DNA of 64,000 nt from Perognathus longimembris pacificus (GCF_023159225.1 NC_063175.1:4171255-4235254); one strand, 5' to 3'. Positions 24,426 through 36,840 are shown, counted from the stretch's first letter. A program made the numbers and translations. Notes: generated by a model not told the origin, from the sequence alone.

Positions 24426-24867
24426 GCAGAGGTAGCTCTTGAGCAATATGCTGCGGTGTGTTTTCGGAGTGAATGAATGAGTAGGAAATATCAAAGAAGA
24501 GAAGAGGGTAGAGAATGGCATTAGTGAATGTCTTCAGGCTTTATAACTCTGATCCACTGAATGTAACCAGCCTGCCATTTTCTAGGCACATGGAAGTACC
24601 GTGAGTCTTTGCCTCTTGGAAATTAGTGTGGTCACGTGGATTGTTCAGCAACGAGCTGTGAGTGCAAGCCACACCTCTCACTTCCAGCAGGCAGTGTTCT
24701 CTGGGCTACACTCCCGTTTCTGTGATATGGTGTTTGTAAAGGGGTCTCTTGACAAGGAGCTTCTTTCATTTGGAGTATATCAGTGACTACAATGAGCAAA
24801 GTTTCTGGCTAATAATACTACTGTGAGCATGAAATAAACTTTGGAGATTTGAGAGTTGTTTCTTTTT
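24426..24867. other. Unique intronic sequence
   Basis: No element recognised. Confidence 0.5.
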
Positions 24868-25111
24868 GTGTGTATGCTATTATGGGCTTGAACTCAAGGC
24901 TTCAGATTTGTGCTTGGCTTATTTGCTCAAGGCTAGCACTCTACCACTTGGGCCACACCTCCATTTCTGACTTTTTGCTGGTTAATTGGAGATAAGACTC
25001 TCAAGAACTTTTCTGCCCATTTTGGCTTTGAGCAAAAAAAAAAAAAAAAACCCTCCGATTTTAGCCTCCTGATAAGCAAAGATTACAGGTATGAGCCATG
25101 GGTGTCTGTCT
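24868..25111 (-). mobile_element. B1-Geo dimeric SINE with an internal A run
   Basis: The antisense Geo and B1 halves are clear. About 17 A (25024-25041) interrupt B1 where the 'TTTGAACC' block normally stands, a local expansion or insertion. Confidence 0.82.
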
Positions 25112-26223
25112 TAGGAGTTGTTTCTTTACAAAGTACACAGTAGCCTTTCTTAGTTGGGATGTGTTAGTATCAGGAATGAGGCACCAAGGTTATCAATGAA
25201 AACAAGAGAAATTGCACAACTAGGTGACTGTGATTTCAGGCTTTGGTAGGCTGCAGTGAAGTGATAGTATTAGGGTTTGGGAAAGTATTGATCCATGTTA
25301 TTAATAAATGTTTTTGCAACCTATTTCTGTAACCGACATAATTGAGTTCCTAACTAATGGTAATTGCAGTAGCACATGTTGGTTGCTGTTGGTACAGTTT
25401 TTGGCAAGGTGTTCCACAGTAGGAAGATAAAAGATAAAAGAAGATTTCAAGTGGCAAAGAAAGAAAACAGTTTCAATATTTGTGGATTTGTAGTTAGAAG
25501 AAACAACTGGTTTTAAACTAACTCATAAGACCCAGAGGGCTTGCAGTAATGAAGGTGTGTGAAAATTGTCCTTACTATCCAAGTTCAGCTCCACGCCTGG
25601 CTCTTTATCCTTTTGTTGAAACTTTTGAGTGGATTCAGAGAATTTAGAATGAAGATAATGCTAAGTCAATCCCTCTGGTTAGGCACAATGTTTTGGAGGA
25701 AAGAAGTTAGTAAGTTTAGTTCTCTTGCTTAGTGACATGAACTTGTATGTATATTATAGGCATGAGATTAGGAAAGCAAACAAATTGGGCAAAAGTCATT
25801 AACTGTCTAGAAGGGCTCTGTGAGTTGTACATTGGACTCACAAGGAAAGAGACTGCAGTTTTGATATAGCTGTACAGTCAACAAGACAAATGAAAAAACA
25901 AACTCCACAAGCCTAGATTAACAGACATTTAACCAGAGGACTTTTGAAATGGCATTTGGGCTTCTACCAAATACATGCCCCCCTTCTCTGATGTGAGCCA
26001 TAGATGTGATCAAGGAGAAACACAGGAATGCCTTGACAGAGAGGGAGCTGGGTGATATAGAGAAGACGGGACAAGAAGTTCCTCCCAGGAAGCAGAATCA
26101 CTAACTACACAGGAAATAGTCTCTTTCTCAAAGTAGAAAGCCTGCAAGACAGGATAGAATTGCTGCACTTAGTGACATTGTCCACTTCCTTCTTCCTCCT
26201 TCTGAACAGAACTGTTCAGTTGG

Positions 26224-26225
<2 letters not shown>
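25112..26225. other. Unique intronic sequence
   Basis: No element recognised over 1.1 kb. Confidence 0.5.

Positions 26226-26266
<41 letters not shown>
26226..26266. repeat. (TG)n microsatellite
   Basis: About 20 TG units abutting the tail side of the next SINE. Confidence 0.95.
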
Positions 26267-26267
<1 letters not shown>

Positions 26268-26440
26268 CCAGTCCTGGGGCTAGCACTCTACTGCTTGAGC
26301 CACAGGTCCACTTTTGGAGTTTTGGTGGTTCACTGGAGATGAGACTCTCATAGGCTTTCCTGCTTGGGTTGGCTTTGAACTGTGATTTTCGGATCTCAGC
26401 TTCCTGAGTAGCTAGGATAACAGGCACAAACCTCCAGTTG
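26267..26440 (-). mobile_element. B1-Geo dimeric SINE with a deletion in Geo
   Basis: CCAGTCCTGGGGCTAGCACT joins the far end of Geo directly to its core, removing about 60 bases. B1 follows to CTAGGATAACAGGCACAAAC. Confidence 0.8.
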
Positions 26441-26877
26441 GAGACTTTTGTTCTTAGTCTACAATTATATATTGGGTGTGTGGCAGGCAGATAATTTGTC
26501 TTTTGGGGCTTGGGTGTCACAAAGTCTCACCTGTAGCAGAGTAGATCTTACTGAATATTATTCTGTGTTATATAGACTATCATAATCAACTACAGGCTAT
26601 CTATTTCTGGTTGACAGTGTGCCAGGAGAGTAGATAGCGGTGAAATCTTCTTCCTGTGATGATGGAACATAAATACGGTTTGTTTGTAGGAGAGTGGGTC
26701 AGCTAAATGGTGTTCAGAAGGATGATTGCATTAAAGTTGTTGGATGACAACTGTGAGGTTAGATTCTGCTATGTCACTGGCTTTTGCAATCAGGATGAGA
26801 AGGAAGGTGATATGCTCAATTGCAGATACAAGTTTTAAGATCATTTATGCTTTCCCTACTTTGGTGACTTGGAGAAT
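26441..26877. other. Unique intronic sequence
   Basis: No element recognised. Confidence 0.5.
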
Positions 26878-27243
26878 TTTTTTTTTTTTTTTTTTACAAT
26901 TTTTTGGGTTTTATTTTTTCTTATTTATTGTCAAAGTGATGTACAGAGAGGTTACAGTTTCATATGTAAGGACATGGGTACATTTCTTGTACTATTTGTT
27001 AACTCCTCCCTCATTCCCCTCTTCCTCTCCCCCTTTCCTCTCCCCCCATGAGTTGTTCAGTTGGTTTACACCAAATGGTTTTGCAAGTATTGCTTTTGGA
27101 GTCATTTGTCTTTTTATCCGTTCTCTCTCAATTTTGATATTCCCTTTCACTTCCCTATATACTGGTATTAGAACTAGAGAATATTTTTTGATATGGACTG
27201 TCTTCAGAGGGCCCTCAACAACCATGGTGGGCACAGTTCCCTA
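26878..27243 (-). mobile_element. L1 3' end, young subfamily
   Basis: A run of 18 T precedes TGTACAGAGAGGTTACAGTT and the C-rich UTR segment. The 167-residue plus-strand frame over it is the complement of this UTR, which explains its run of Phe. Confidence 0.82.
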
Positions 27244-27419
27244 TTGACCGAAGGTGGGCATGTCAGATGAATAAGAAACCTATGTTTATTGTTGGTTAAC
27301 TGTGACTTGGAGGCTGTTTTTGGCATCTATTTTGATGAAGCTTATCTTGACGATCACAGGTCAGAAGCTGAAAAATGTTAAAACCTCAGAACAATTAGGC
27401 TCTCAGTATGAACACAGAA

Positions 27420-27454
<35 letters not shown>

Positions 27455-27781
27455 CGGGGAGATGGTTTTTCAGTACCTGGTGGAAAGTCTTTGGAAGGAC
27501 ATGGAGCAGAGAAAGGCTTGTGGCGGCAAGTCAAATGGGACCATTTAGATTATTCAAGTGAGAAACAGTGGAGCCCTAAAATCTAGAAGAGGTAAGAGGT
27601 AAGCCACTAGGTTTCACACCTGTACTTAGCAAAATAGCAATTCCACTGGGAGGGAGAAAAGAGCCGAGAAGAGATGTGATATATTTCAGAAGTTCTGGAT
27701 TATCTGTTTCAAAATCTCATCTTTCTGCATTCTTAGCTTGAAAATGCAAGATCAATGTACACGATAAGAATGCAACACATA
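27244..27781. other. Intronic sequence with a (GT)n array and a possible L2 trace
   Basis: A run of 15 GT units lies at 27423-27452. GACCATTTAGATTATTCAAG at about 27540 resembles an antisense L2 segment, but too weakly to call. Confidence 0.4.
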
Positions 27782-27890
27782 ATGCTGGGTATCATGGGAC
27801 ATGCCTACAATCCCAGCACTTGGGAGGTTGAGGCAAGAGGATTTCCAACCTAGGCTGCACAGCAGGAGCTTGTGTCAAAATAAAACTATG
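27782..27890 (+). mobile_element. B1 monomer
   Basis: GGGACATGCCTACAATCCCA, then GCACTTGGGAGGTTGAGGCA, is a well-kept B1, without Geo or ID partner. Confidence 0.85.
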
Positions 27891-28660
27891 GTGCTGATCT
27901 TATTCTGAAATTTTAGGCTACTTTGGCTGGAAAAATCTTACATAGATATTAGCTCCACATACTCAAGTCGTCGAGCAGAACCATGAAATCTTTTAGAGAA
28001 ATATAATTAGGAAGCTTTGAAGAATGACTAGCAAACAATCCTAAACATTAACAAATTCTTTCTTTAATAATTAATAACCCTGCAGTTAGAAGTTCCTTCT
28101 TGCAGGTAAGCTAAATTCCTTGGGCTAGCTGCACATTTGATACTCTCCCGTTTGATTAGTGGTAATATTGATGTCTTTGCTATTCTGCATGCATCTTCTG
28201 TAAAGGTGCATTTATCTGGGACTTATATTGACTGCTTTCCAAAAGAATTAGAAGCAGCTGCTAATGTCTTCCCAGTCTTGCATTCCCTATTCCTGAAAGA
28301 TGTCCTACCATCTTGGGGGCGTGTTGAGGATTTCTTCAGTGACACAACATGAAAGCAAAACCAGTACCTTGAACTATTATGCCAATGAAATAGTAGCCTG
28401 GAATGAACAAACAGTTCCCAAACTCTAGCCCTTGCAAATGAAAGGTATTTTTTTCTGACAAAATAATTCTGAATAAAATGATCACTATGCTATCAATATG
28501 TGTCCCCTCTCCTTTCCAGGTTCATTGCAGGAAACATAATCCTCAAAGTGATATATTCATGGGTCCATGGGGCCTTTGGGAAGCAATGAGGATGAGTAGA
28601 GGCTAGAAGGGTAAGGCTCTAGCTTTATGAGCTTTCTGTAGTACTTGTCTTTTAGGTGCT

Positions 28661-28663
<3 letters not shown>
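27891..28663. other. Unique intronic sequence
   Basis: No element recognised. Confidence 0.5.

Positions 28664-28705
<42 letters not shown>
28664..28705. repeat. (GT)n microsatellite
   Basis: Twenty-one GT units in unique sequence. Confidence 0.95.
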
Positions 28706-28710
<5 letters not shown>

Positions 28711-29247
28711 TCTGGAAAACCAGATTTTAGGAATGCTTATCAAATTCATCAAAACTAAGGGATAACTATGCGACTTAAATATTAAAGGCAATAGATTAAA
28801 TGTTGACTGCCTGAACAAATAAGTGTGTGATTACATGAATATATTCTGTGGTTATATTAAGAGTATTTTCTTTACCTGATTGCATCTTAACAGGAAATGT
28901 AGATAATGAGTTGAGGGAATGACTAATAGTGCACAGGAGGGATGGGTAATCTCCAGTTCCAGAACTCGAATCTTGAGTTCTTTATGCTACAGACTCTCTG
29001 CGGTCCCTAAGCCTTGCTTATAATACAGCGCCAAATATCTAGTTGTCAAGAATGCCAAGCTGGTGTGCAGTCACGTGAAGAAGGCTCAGATTATACACTT
29101 AAGCCACAGCACAGGCAGGTCTAGTATTTGTTATGGTTTTCCCCTTAATACACAGAACCCAGGTGCCTATGAGGCTATTGTTCCTGTATCCTCTGCTAGC
29201 CAATGCCTTCTAAAACTCTGACACTCCCCCCCCCCCTTTTTTTTTCT
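28706..29247. other. Unique intronic sequence
   Basis: It ends in a C run followed by T run (29227-29246), the tail of the next SINE. Confidence 0.45.
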
Positions 29248-29421
29248 TTTTGCTGGTCTTCAGGCTTGAACTCTGGGCCTAGACACTGTCCCTGAGCTCC
29301 TTTTGCTAAAGCTATGGCATCACTTCAGGCTTTTTCTGTGATTAATTGGAGTTAATAGTCTCACGGCCATTCCTGCCTCCTAATTAGCTAGGATTATAGG
29401 GTGAGTCATTGGTACCTGGCC
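29248..29421 (-). mobile_element. B1-Geo dimeric SINE, deletions in both halves
   Basis: GCTTGAACTCTGGGCCTAGA and GTGATTAATTGGAGTTAATA mark Geo and the linker. B1 is shortened to its ends, as in the copy at 5011. Confidence 0.78.
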
Positions 29422-29709
29422 TTCTTTTACTTTAGATTAAGTCAAAACTGAGACTTTCTCAAAGTATTTCCTGTTTTAGCTTCATGTCTGCTATATGCTT
29501 TCAGGTTAGATCTAGCTTCACTGAGTCTCCAACACACCTTTCCTTCTTTATTCTCACTACCTGCTTCAAAGGAAGTTGTTAATAGTCACAATTTCTTAGT
29601 TGTTATTACCCTGTTGGCTTTCCTTCTCCCTTTCTTTAAAAAATCTCTTTCATGTAGATTTCTGCAGTTTTACAAAGCTCTTCTTTCCACTCAACTTTCC
29701 ATCTTGTCT

Positions 29710-29945
29710 GCTTTCAACACTGGGACTCAATGTTTAGCTCTTACATTTAGCTTTGAGGTAACCTTAGGTAAGTTATTCAGTCTTTCAAAGACTCACATTC
29801 CTCATCTTTAAAATGGACAAAATTCACACACACACACACAAACACACATATGGTTGTGCTGATCAAATGAAAACACATAGGTAAAGGCTTCAACTTAAGC
29901 AATATGTCTGGCACTTAGAAACTTGTTAAAATGTAAACATGTTTC
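29710..29945 (+). mobile_element. MIR element split by a CA array
   Basis: GTAACCTTAGGTAAGTTATT, then CATTCCTCATCTTTAAAATG, follow MIR. After a (CA)n stretch (29826-29850) the 3' part resumes, to ATGTCTGGCACTTAGAAACT. Confidence 0.75.
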
Positions 29946-30099
29946 CTACATTCTAATCTTGGTTCTAGTTCTCTTAAAAGTATCTAGACTTCATTCTTTC
30001 CCCCACCTTAAAGACATAAAAGTAGTTCAATCATGCCTATGTTTATGAACACTGTAGGGACAGTTCAATCTATGCAAATTTCTTCTGCATCTGGCTTTT

Positions 30100-30455
30100 T
30101 TTTCTTTTTAAAAATTATCTTTAAGCAGTGGTACAAAGGAGTTGTTGCCATTTAATAAAGCAGTTTATACATACAATGCAGATCAATCAATGTTATCCCT
30201 TTCAATGTTCTTTTCTTTTAAAAAATCATATTATTATCTTTAAGTAGTTGTACAAAGAAGTTACCATTCAACAAATCAGCTTATAAATTTGACATTTTCA
30301 TCAACATCAACCCTTTTGCTATTCTCCCTCTTCTCTCCTAACCCAAGTTCTCCCTTCACTTGTCTTAATTTTATAGGCTATGCATTATATTGTGAATGTG
30401 CACTCCCTCCTTCTTTTCATTTCTCTCTCCCCTTCTCCTTTGTCCCTCCCTCTTG
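30100..30455 (-). mobile_element. Two partial L1 3' ends in tandem
   Basis: ATCTTTAAGCAGTGGTACAA and, about 128 bases on, ATCTTTAAGTAGTTGTACAA start two similar antisense segments. Each is followed by a 'CCATT...CAGCTTATA'-like block. Confidence 0.55.
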
Positions 30456-30647
30456 TTTTACAACTGCCAGCTTCCTGATATTCATTTTGTTAGACTGTGA
30501 GTTATTTTTTCTAAGAAGTGACACCATTTGAATTCTCAAAATTGGCCTTTCAAGAAAGCAAAGGACCAAGATACCATATGGTCTCCATTAGCCATACAGG
30601 TGAGTACCATCTGAAGGCCAGCATTCACACCCTGACTGAAAAACAAA

Positions 30648-30844
30648 CTTTTTTTTGCCAGTCCTGGTGCTTGAACCCTTGGCCTGAGCACTGTCCCTGG
30701 CTTCATTTTACTCAAGGCTAGCACTCTACCACTTGAGCCACAGCATCCTTCTGGCCTTTTCTACATATGTGCTGCTGAGGAATAGAATCCAGGGCTTCAT
30801 GGTTTTGAGGCAAGCACTCTACCACTAGGCCATATTCCCAGCCC
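30648..30844 (-). mobile_element. IDL-Geo SINE
   Basis: T run, Geo half (TCAAGGCTAGCACTCTACCA), then ID-like half ending CCATATTCCCAGCCCC. Confidence 0.88.
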
Positions 30845-31689
30845 CCAAATAACTTTTTAAAGCAGGGTGTCATGAGTGAGGATGGGATCTACTAGGCAAT
30901 TTTTTTGTATTAGGTTCCCTCCCCTCCCCAATGAGACTTATTACTAGTAGGGGTTTGAAAGGCGTTTAGCTTTTTGCCTATGAACAAGTAATAGTTTATC
31001 TATGAAACAAAATAAATTTCCCTGCTTTAACCTTTTTCAGTTTTTTAGACTGGAAAGTGAGAGAGCAATTGGAATTATCAAAGACAATAAAAGGTAGCAT
31101 TATGGCCAGGGAAGGAAGAGCTATTTCTCTGAGTTTATATCACTGAGGATGTCAATTCATAATGTTCCAGTGTCTGATTGCATTATTCTGTCTTCTGTTC
31201 TACGGAAGGAAACATTTGTTATTATATGTTGCAATTGTACTGAGAGAGAAATGGAAAAGCACTTGAAGAAAATAGACAACAAAGGAAAACAGAGACTTTG
31301 CCCATCACTTAGGACAAAGATGGGATGTTGTGTACTGCTGTGTTCTTCAATATGGCTCACATCTTTGGAAAGAAAGAGCAATGCTCCCATCTCCACCACC
31401 CCTGCTCTTTTTTCTGGGAAGAGAAGGAACATGAGGAGCAGTGTGGGCAGGAGGGGATGTGAAGAGTGTGAAGAGCAGGCAGAGGACATGCTGTCCAGAG
31501 AGAAATGAAACTTACGCTAAGATAAACAAGAGGCTCCACTGAGAAAGGCTAGAGTTTGGGGCTCCTGATGAAGAACGAGTTCATTTTAAATCTCCATAAT
31601 TAAAGTTGAAGAACACTACCCTCTCTCCCTCTTCTCACAGTATAGTCTTTAAGGATATTATTTCCTTTTGTCTTTTTTTTTAAACTTTT
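30845..31689. other. Unique intronic sequence
   Basis: Frames of 119 (plus) and 110 (minus) residues overlap at 31149-31508. Neither looks like a known protein, and open frames on both strands together are usually chance. Confidence 0.45.
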
Positions 31690-31858
31690 TGTGCCAGTCT
31701 TGGGGCTTGAATTCAAGACATGGGCACTGTCCCCGAGCTTCTTTTTTGCTCAAGGCGAGCACACTACCACTTGAGCCAGACCTCCACTTCTGGCTTTTTT
31801 CCCCTTCTTTCTCGGTACTTTATTTGAAATAGTCTCACAGACTTTCCAGGCTGGCTGT
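31690..31858 (-). mobile_element. B1-Geo dimeric SINE, B1 end missing
   Basis: A complete antisense Geo half, then linker and B1 as far as CACAGACTTTCCAGGCTGGC, where the similarity stops. Confidence 0.78.
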
Positions 31859-34811
31859 ATCATTCTCCCTTTGTCTTTAAGCTGTAAACTGCAAGTATTT
31901 CTGTGCTTCAACCTTAACAATTTACTCATCAGTGCCATAAGATTCCCCAGGAAACATTCATGTAGATGAAAAACAGAATTCATGGAGATTGTTGATCCGT
32001 GAGTCATGGCAATATTGAGAATGGTCCTGAAGTCCAATCTGTGCTCATAGGAAGGGTAATGGGATCCATCAATGCTGGGATCTGCAAGTACTGTCTGTTA
32101 TGGACCTGGGTCAGGGAGAGTCATGACGGGAGCCCCAAGTGGTGCCATCCGGTAAACTCATTTTTATTGGCCATAGATCCAGAGATGTTAAATCAGTTGC
32201 CCAAAGCACAAAGCTATTTAGTATTTTACCAACTTATCTAAAAAAAGTTTAGGGCCTGGGGAAAGAAATGAAGATGAAGAGTATTAACCATCCTGAAAAT
32301 GAAAAACTGTCTGCCTTCAAGATATTTAGGATTGAAAATCAAACCCTTGACAAAGCCTTCTGTTAGGCACATTGTCAAAATTGCTAAGAGTCTTGATTTC
32401 CCCCTCATAAAGACCAGGGGCCCTTTTCTCCGATTTCAGAAGCATTTCCACGTCTATAATATTAAATGCTATTTCTTTCAAGGGAAAGTTTTTCTTAGTG
32501 CCTGGATGAGGAGATAAACAAGTGTAAAGAAAGTTTAAAGTGCCATTTGCCTTAGATTATGGATATTTGAATTTAGCTTTAGAATCTTCTAAATGACAGC
32601 TCATTTGATATCATTTTAAAAAGTACCTTTTATAATATATAGCATGAAAATTCAAGATGAGATTTGGGTATGGTTTTAACCAACCACAGTATCAGGCAGC
32701 AGTCTCCGTTCAAGAATAAATAGTATGTTTTAGAAAAGTAGAGTAAAATAGATAAGTTCTTCAGAGCGAAGCTGTGAGGACATATTTTTATGACAGCATT
32801 TCCTCTCTAAACCTCTTCCTTACTTGCCTACAATTTATTATTAAACATTCAGAAATTCCTTTTGAAAATATTACTCTTCTGGGAGAGGATATGTCTCTTT
32901 AAATTAATTGTTAGATAATAACCGAGGAAGAAAGAAAGCTAGTAAGTCAGTGACAGGAATTGCTACTACTGTTAAATAACAAGAGAATGAGAGAACAGTT
33001 GTTTCCACAGAGTTGCTACTAAGAAGTTTTGCAAGTACAATGATGGTCTTAATTGCCAGGTTGGTTCCTAACTTTTGGACATTTAAATGATTTCATGCTT
33101 TATTTATTTGAAGACCCAAATACTAATATTAAGGGGCTGGTGAAAAATCACCCCCATAAATTAATCCTCCAGATACTATTGGAAAGTAGAAAATAGAAAA
33201 AGAAAAAAAAAACAATGTGAGGAAGTGTAGGAGAGCTTGCACTCCAACATTTCGGAGAGAAGATTGGAGTTGCAAACCTCAAACAAAATGTTGTCCCAAT
33301 CTCACTTGAATAATTTTAGTTATCTTGGTTCATGGCTATGATTCATCCCTAAAGCTGTGAACTGCTGAGGAGGAAGGAGGAAAAAAAATTGACTTAAATG
33401 TCAAAGAGGTAGGAATATAAATATAGTTTTCTTTTTTAGGGGAACTAGGATTTTAGTATATGGGTATCTTTTTTCTGATGAGGCACTGAAAGCTTCAAAC
33501 TTCTAGAAAAATAATGACTCCAGTCAAAACATCATTTAGGAATAGAAGACAGAATTGATTATGAGTCATGTCATGCCTGAAGTTTTGCCTACTTTTCCTT
33601 GTGTATCTCCTTAAATGCTGTTCAGTAGAAATCATTAATAACTACATACGGTTAAGTATGATGGAAGCTTAGTATATAGATTGTGAAAAGAAATGAACTC
33701 ACAGACTAGATGAGGGAGGAGTGAATGGCAGTAAGTGGAACCATGGAAAGTAATTCCAGGGAATGGCATGGTCACAGAGAACAGAGATGGTTAGATTGTC
33801 AGTTGTTCTCTTTCTAAGGAATAGGAGTCAATAGAGATGGTTTGACGAAACTCTGTTCTGAGTGAAGAAAACTGTTTTTCAATTTACAACACCTTCCTTA
33901 GTATATTGGTTTCCGTTTTGAAGTTGCATAGGTTTAGAGGAAAGAGATCGCAGTCATTGGCTCATACTGCATTCAATGAAATCAGTGTCAGAAGTAGCCA
34001 GTCCTGTAGATCACCAGCCTTTCCACAATCCATGCATTTGCTGTCTTAGAACTTCTGGGATATAAATGAAATATATGAAGGCTGTAAAAATATGGCCCAC
34101 AAAATTAGGGTGGGGGGGGATAATACTGTGTTGATGGAAAATGAGAAAGAAAGAGTCCCAAAGGATTCTGAGTGGCTTCTCCCCAGCCCAGAGCCGGGAG
34201 GAAAGTAGCACCAAGGCACACTGTGCAAGTTGGTTTTGGATCTGTCCCTGTCCTCAGCTTCCCCCAGAGCACCCTCCAGTAGCTCACAGCTCTCGTCCTT
34301 GGTGGTTTCCAAGCATCTGTGTGTGGCTGTGAGAGGTAACCACCATCGTGTCTCACCGTGCAAGACCCAAGGGTCATTCAGCTAATGAGGTCAGGGCACC
34401 CCTCGATATGCTAACAGGAGCCGCATGGAGAGGCAGGGGTGTGGGCAGTTGTGAAGTCCTACCACTTAGTTTTCTTCTGAGGAATCAGAACCCAAATGAG
34501 CTTTTTGCTCTTCACATTTGCAGCTTCTACAAGATGTCAACTGACAGCCTGGCTGTGACTGAGCCATATCTTAAGGTCCATAGAAAATACTTTTCAGTAG
34601 TGTCTTTGGTTATTCACATGTGATTATTTATATTTATTCTTATTTCATAACCTCAGCCCACTATAGGTTTGTGTATCTGTGTAACAAAACTAGTTATTTT
34701 CTGGCTGAAGTATATTTATTTTTCTCAGCCTTTTCTAGGAGTGCAAAGGGCAATGAAGACTTGTTTGGATCTTGTATTTCCATAGTCAAGTTTTACCATG
34801 TCTGGCTGTTT
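31859..34811. other. Unique intronic sequence
   Basis: The longest repeat-poor part of the window. A weak antisense MIR trace (AGATCCAGAGATGTTAAATC) lies at about 32160-32240. A run of eight G occurs at about 34113. No exon of DLGAP1 is found. Confidence 0.45.
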
Positions 34812-35000
34812 TATAAGTTGGATTGTGTCCTCTAAATAGATATGTTGAGATCCTAACTCCCCGTGTCTGGGAGTGCGATCTTACATGTGGTGTTTGGGAT
34901 AAAGGTCTGTGCAGAAATAAATTAGCTGGAAGAAACTCCTCTTTCTGTGGATTTTTACCAATATATTGGTGTTAACTTGATTAAGATGAGGAAACTGGCT
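34812..35000 (+). mobile_element. Ancient mammalian repeat, family not assigned
   Basis: GGATTGTGTCCTCTAAATAG, ATGTTGAGATCCTAACTCCC and AACTTGATTAAGATGAGGAA keep the order of a widespread old mammalian interspersed repeat (probably a DNA transposon). I cannot name the subfamily. Confidence 0.5.
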
Positions 35001-35019
35001 GGGGTGGGGGAGGGGGAGA

Positions 35020-35410
35020 CGCAGTTATAATATCCCATGCATATTCTATGAAACTAGGAAAATTGAAGGGAGGGGTTGAGTTTGGAGGGATATGGGGAGA
35101 ATGATGAAGGGGTTGATGTTGATCAAGATGAATTAAACTTATAAAATGACATGTTGAATAGCAACTCCATTTGTACAATGATTTAAAGATAATAAAATAG
35201 AATTTTAAAAAAGAAAATAAAATATGAGGGAGTGAATATGATCTAAGCACTCATGTGGATGTAAAAAAGAATAATCACATCTATTAAATTGTTTGAAAAG
35301 TAGGGAGAGAGGGTAGCAAGAATAAAAGGGGGTGAACTTGGTCAAAGTGTATTTTATGCATGTGTAGTAGACAATCCTTTGTTTTATTAATATACACTGA
35401 TAAAATGCTT
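35020..35410 (+). mobile_element. L1 3'-end fragments, older subfamilies
   Basis: AACTCCATTTGTACAATGAT, then TTAAAGATAATAAAATAG, closes the first piece. A second follows, ending TTAATATACACTGATAAAAT. The 117-residue minus frame over them is non-coding. Confidence 0.6.
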
Positions 35411-35695
35411 CAGAATGGTTACATATGGTCCCTTGGAAGAAATTCACATGAAAATTTATTCTCTGACCTGTTATAACAAAGATACTAAACTTTAATATGT
35501 AAATGTATTCCTGACACAGAACGGTATGCTGTTTTTCAATATTCTTGATTAACAACATGATTTCTATCTGTAACTTATAACCTGACTGCCTTCATCTTTT
35601 CTGCTTTTCATAGTTCTGTCTTTGAATATTTCATTTGGTAACATAATATGGATGCATATGTAATAATATGTATTTCATCAATTATGGAATCGGTC
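35411..35695. other. Unique AT-rich intronic sequence
   Basis: No element recognised. Confidence 0.5.
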
Positions 35696-36015
35696 TCAGC
35701 CCAGGTGGCTGACGCGTGTAGTCCTACCTACTCAGGAGTGTGAGAACAAAAGGAGTGCTGTTCCAGTCCAACCTGATGAAAATGTTACAAAACGCACAAC
35801 TCAATCAACAGCTGTGTGCCATCGTGTGCTGCTGTCATCTCAGCTAGGAAGGATACTAGGAAGATTGTAGTTCAAGCTGGCCCAGGCAAAATCTGAGATC
35901 TGATCTCAGTAACAACCAGAGCAAACAAGAGCTGGAGATGTGAATCAAGCAGTAGAGCATTTGTCTAGCAAGCACAAAGCCCTGAATTCAAAACCCAGTA
36001 CTGCCAAGAATTAAA
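35696..36015 (+). mobile_element. Trimeric SINE: B1-B1-ID
   Basis: First B1 (CAGCCCAGGTGGCTGACGCG), junction CTCAATCAACAGCTGTGTGC, second B1 (CAGCTAGGAAGGATACTAGG), then an ID unit (GCAGTAGAGCATTTGTCTAG, ending CAAAACCCAGTACTGCC). The junction recurs in other copies, so the trimer is probably a unit of transposition. Confidence 0.75.
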
Positions 36016-36071
36016 ATGAAAATTACAAAATAAAGACTCAAAGGCACTTTATAAATAGGAATTGTTTTCTT

Positions 36072-36105
36072 TCTCTCTCTCTCTCTTTCACTCTATCTCT
36101 CTCTA

Positions 36106-36142
<37 letters not shown>
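36072..36142. repeat. (CT)n and (GT)n compound microsatellite
   Basis: Imperfect CT units pass into about 18 perfect GT units. Confidence 0.93.
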
Positions 36143-36144
<2 letters not shown>

Positions 36145-36840
36145 TTCAGATCCAAATGGAAGTCTATTTGTAGATTTCCATTCCAAGGCGCTGCTTTGCT
36201 CTTTATAAGTAATATTAAAATTTTAAATGAAATCTTGCTTAAGATAATGAGCTTTGGCCATTTCCTTTGCAATGTTTCTGTTCACAAACAGCTCAAATGA
36301 AGGTAAGTACTACTTATAAATATAGTTTGCCAAACTAACAAACCACAACTCTTCCCACTTTTAAGATCTTACAAAATACTATACATAGAGTGCCCAAATT
36401 TAAACATGTAGGTTAAAAACTTTCACATGTCACTTAGTTTCCAAACATGAACACATTCTATAAATGGCTTCAATATAATCATACCTATTATGTTACTCAA
36501 TTATCCCAAAATTCCAAGAGTCTTTGAGAATATTTCTTCTGCATCTAAATTGTCTAAACAAACATTCAAAAGTTAACCTGAACTCTCATTGATTTTTGGA
36601 AATCATGCTTTATTGTTTTAACCCTTCTTTCTGGGATCTAGGAGTTCAGCTTATAGTCAGTGCAGAGTCAGACTGTGAGCCCTCATCTTTGAAGGCCAGT
36701 TCAATGTCACAATCAAGAGCACTGGGTCTCCGATGCTGCTGCCTCTATGGTCTGTGCCCAGCCCCAGTAATTCGAGTGGTCACCTGATCTGACAATGAAT
36801 GATAACTCAGGGGCTGAGTAGGAGAATCATGGCATTTGGA
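36143..36840. other. DLGAP1: Unique intronic sequence flanking the exon donor
   Basis: No repeat recognised in the 700 bases downstream of the exon, in transcription direction. Confidence 0.5.

Noticed and set aside
26128..26520. 130-residue minus frame with a Thr-His run
   Set aside because: It is a translation of a B1-Geo SINE and a TG array.
26744..27247. The longest open frame (167 residues, plus strand)
   Set aside because: It reads the complement of an L1 3' UTR; its Phe run is the L1 tail's T run.
31149..31508. 119-residue plus and 110-residue minus frames on the same DNA
   Set aside because: Simultaneous openness on both strands with no recognised protein suggests chance.
36109..36300. 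Frames starting with Cys-Val or Thr-His repeats (several places)
   Set aside because: These are translations of GT/CA microsatellites.
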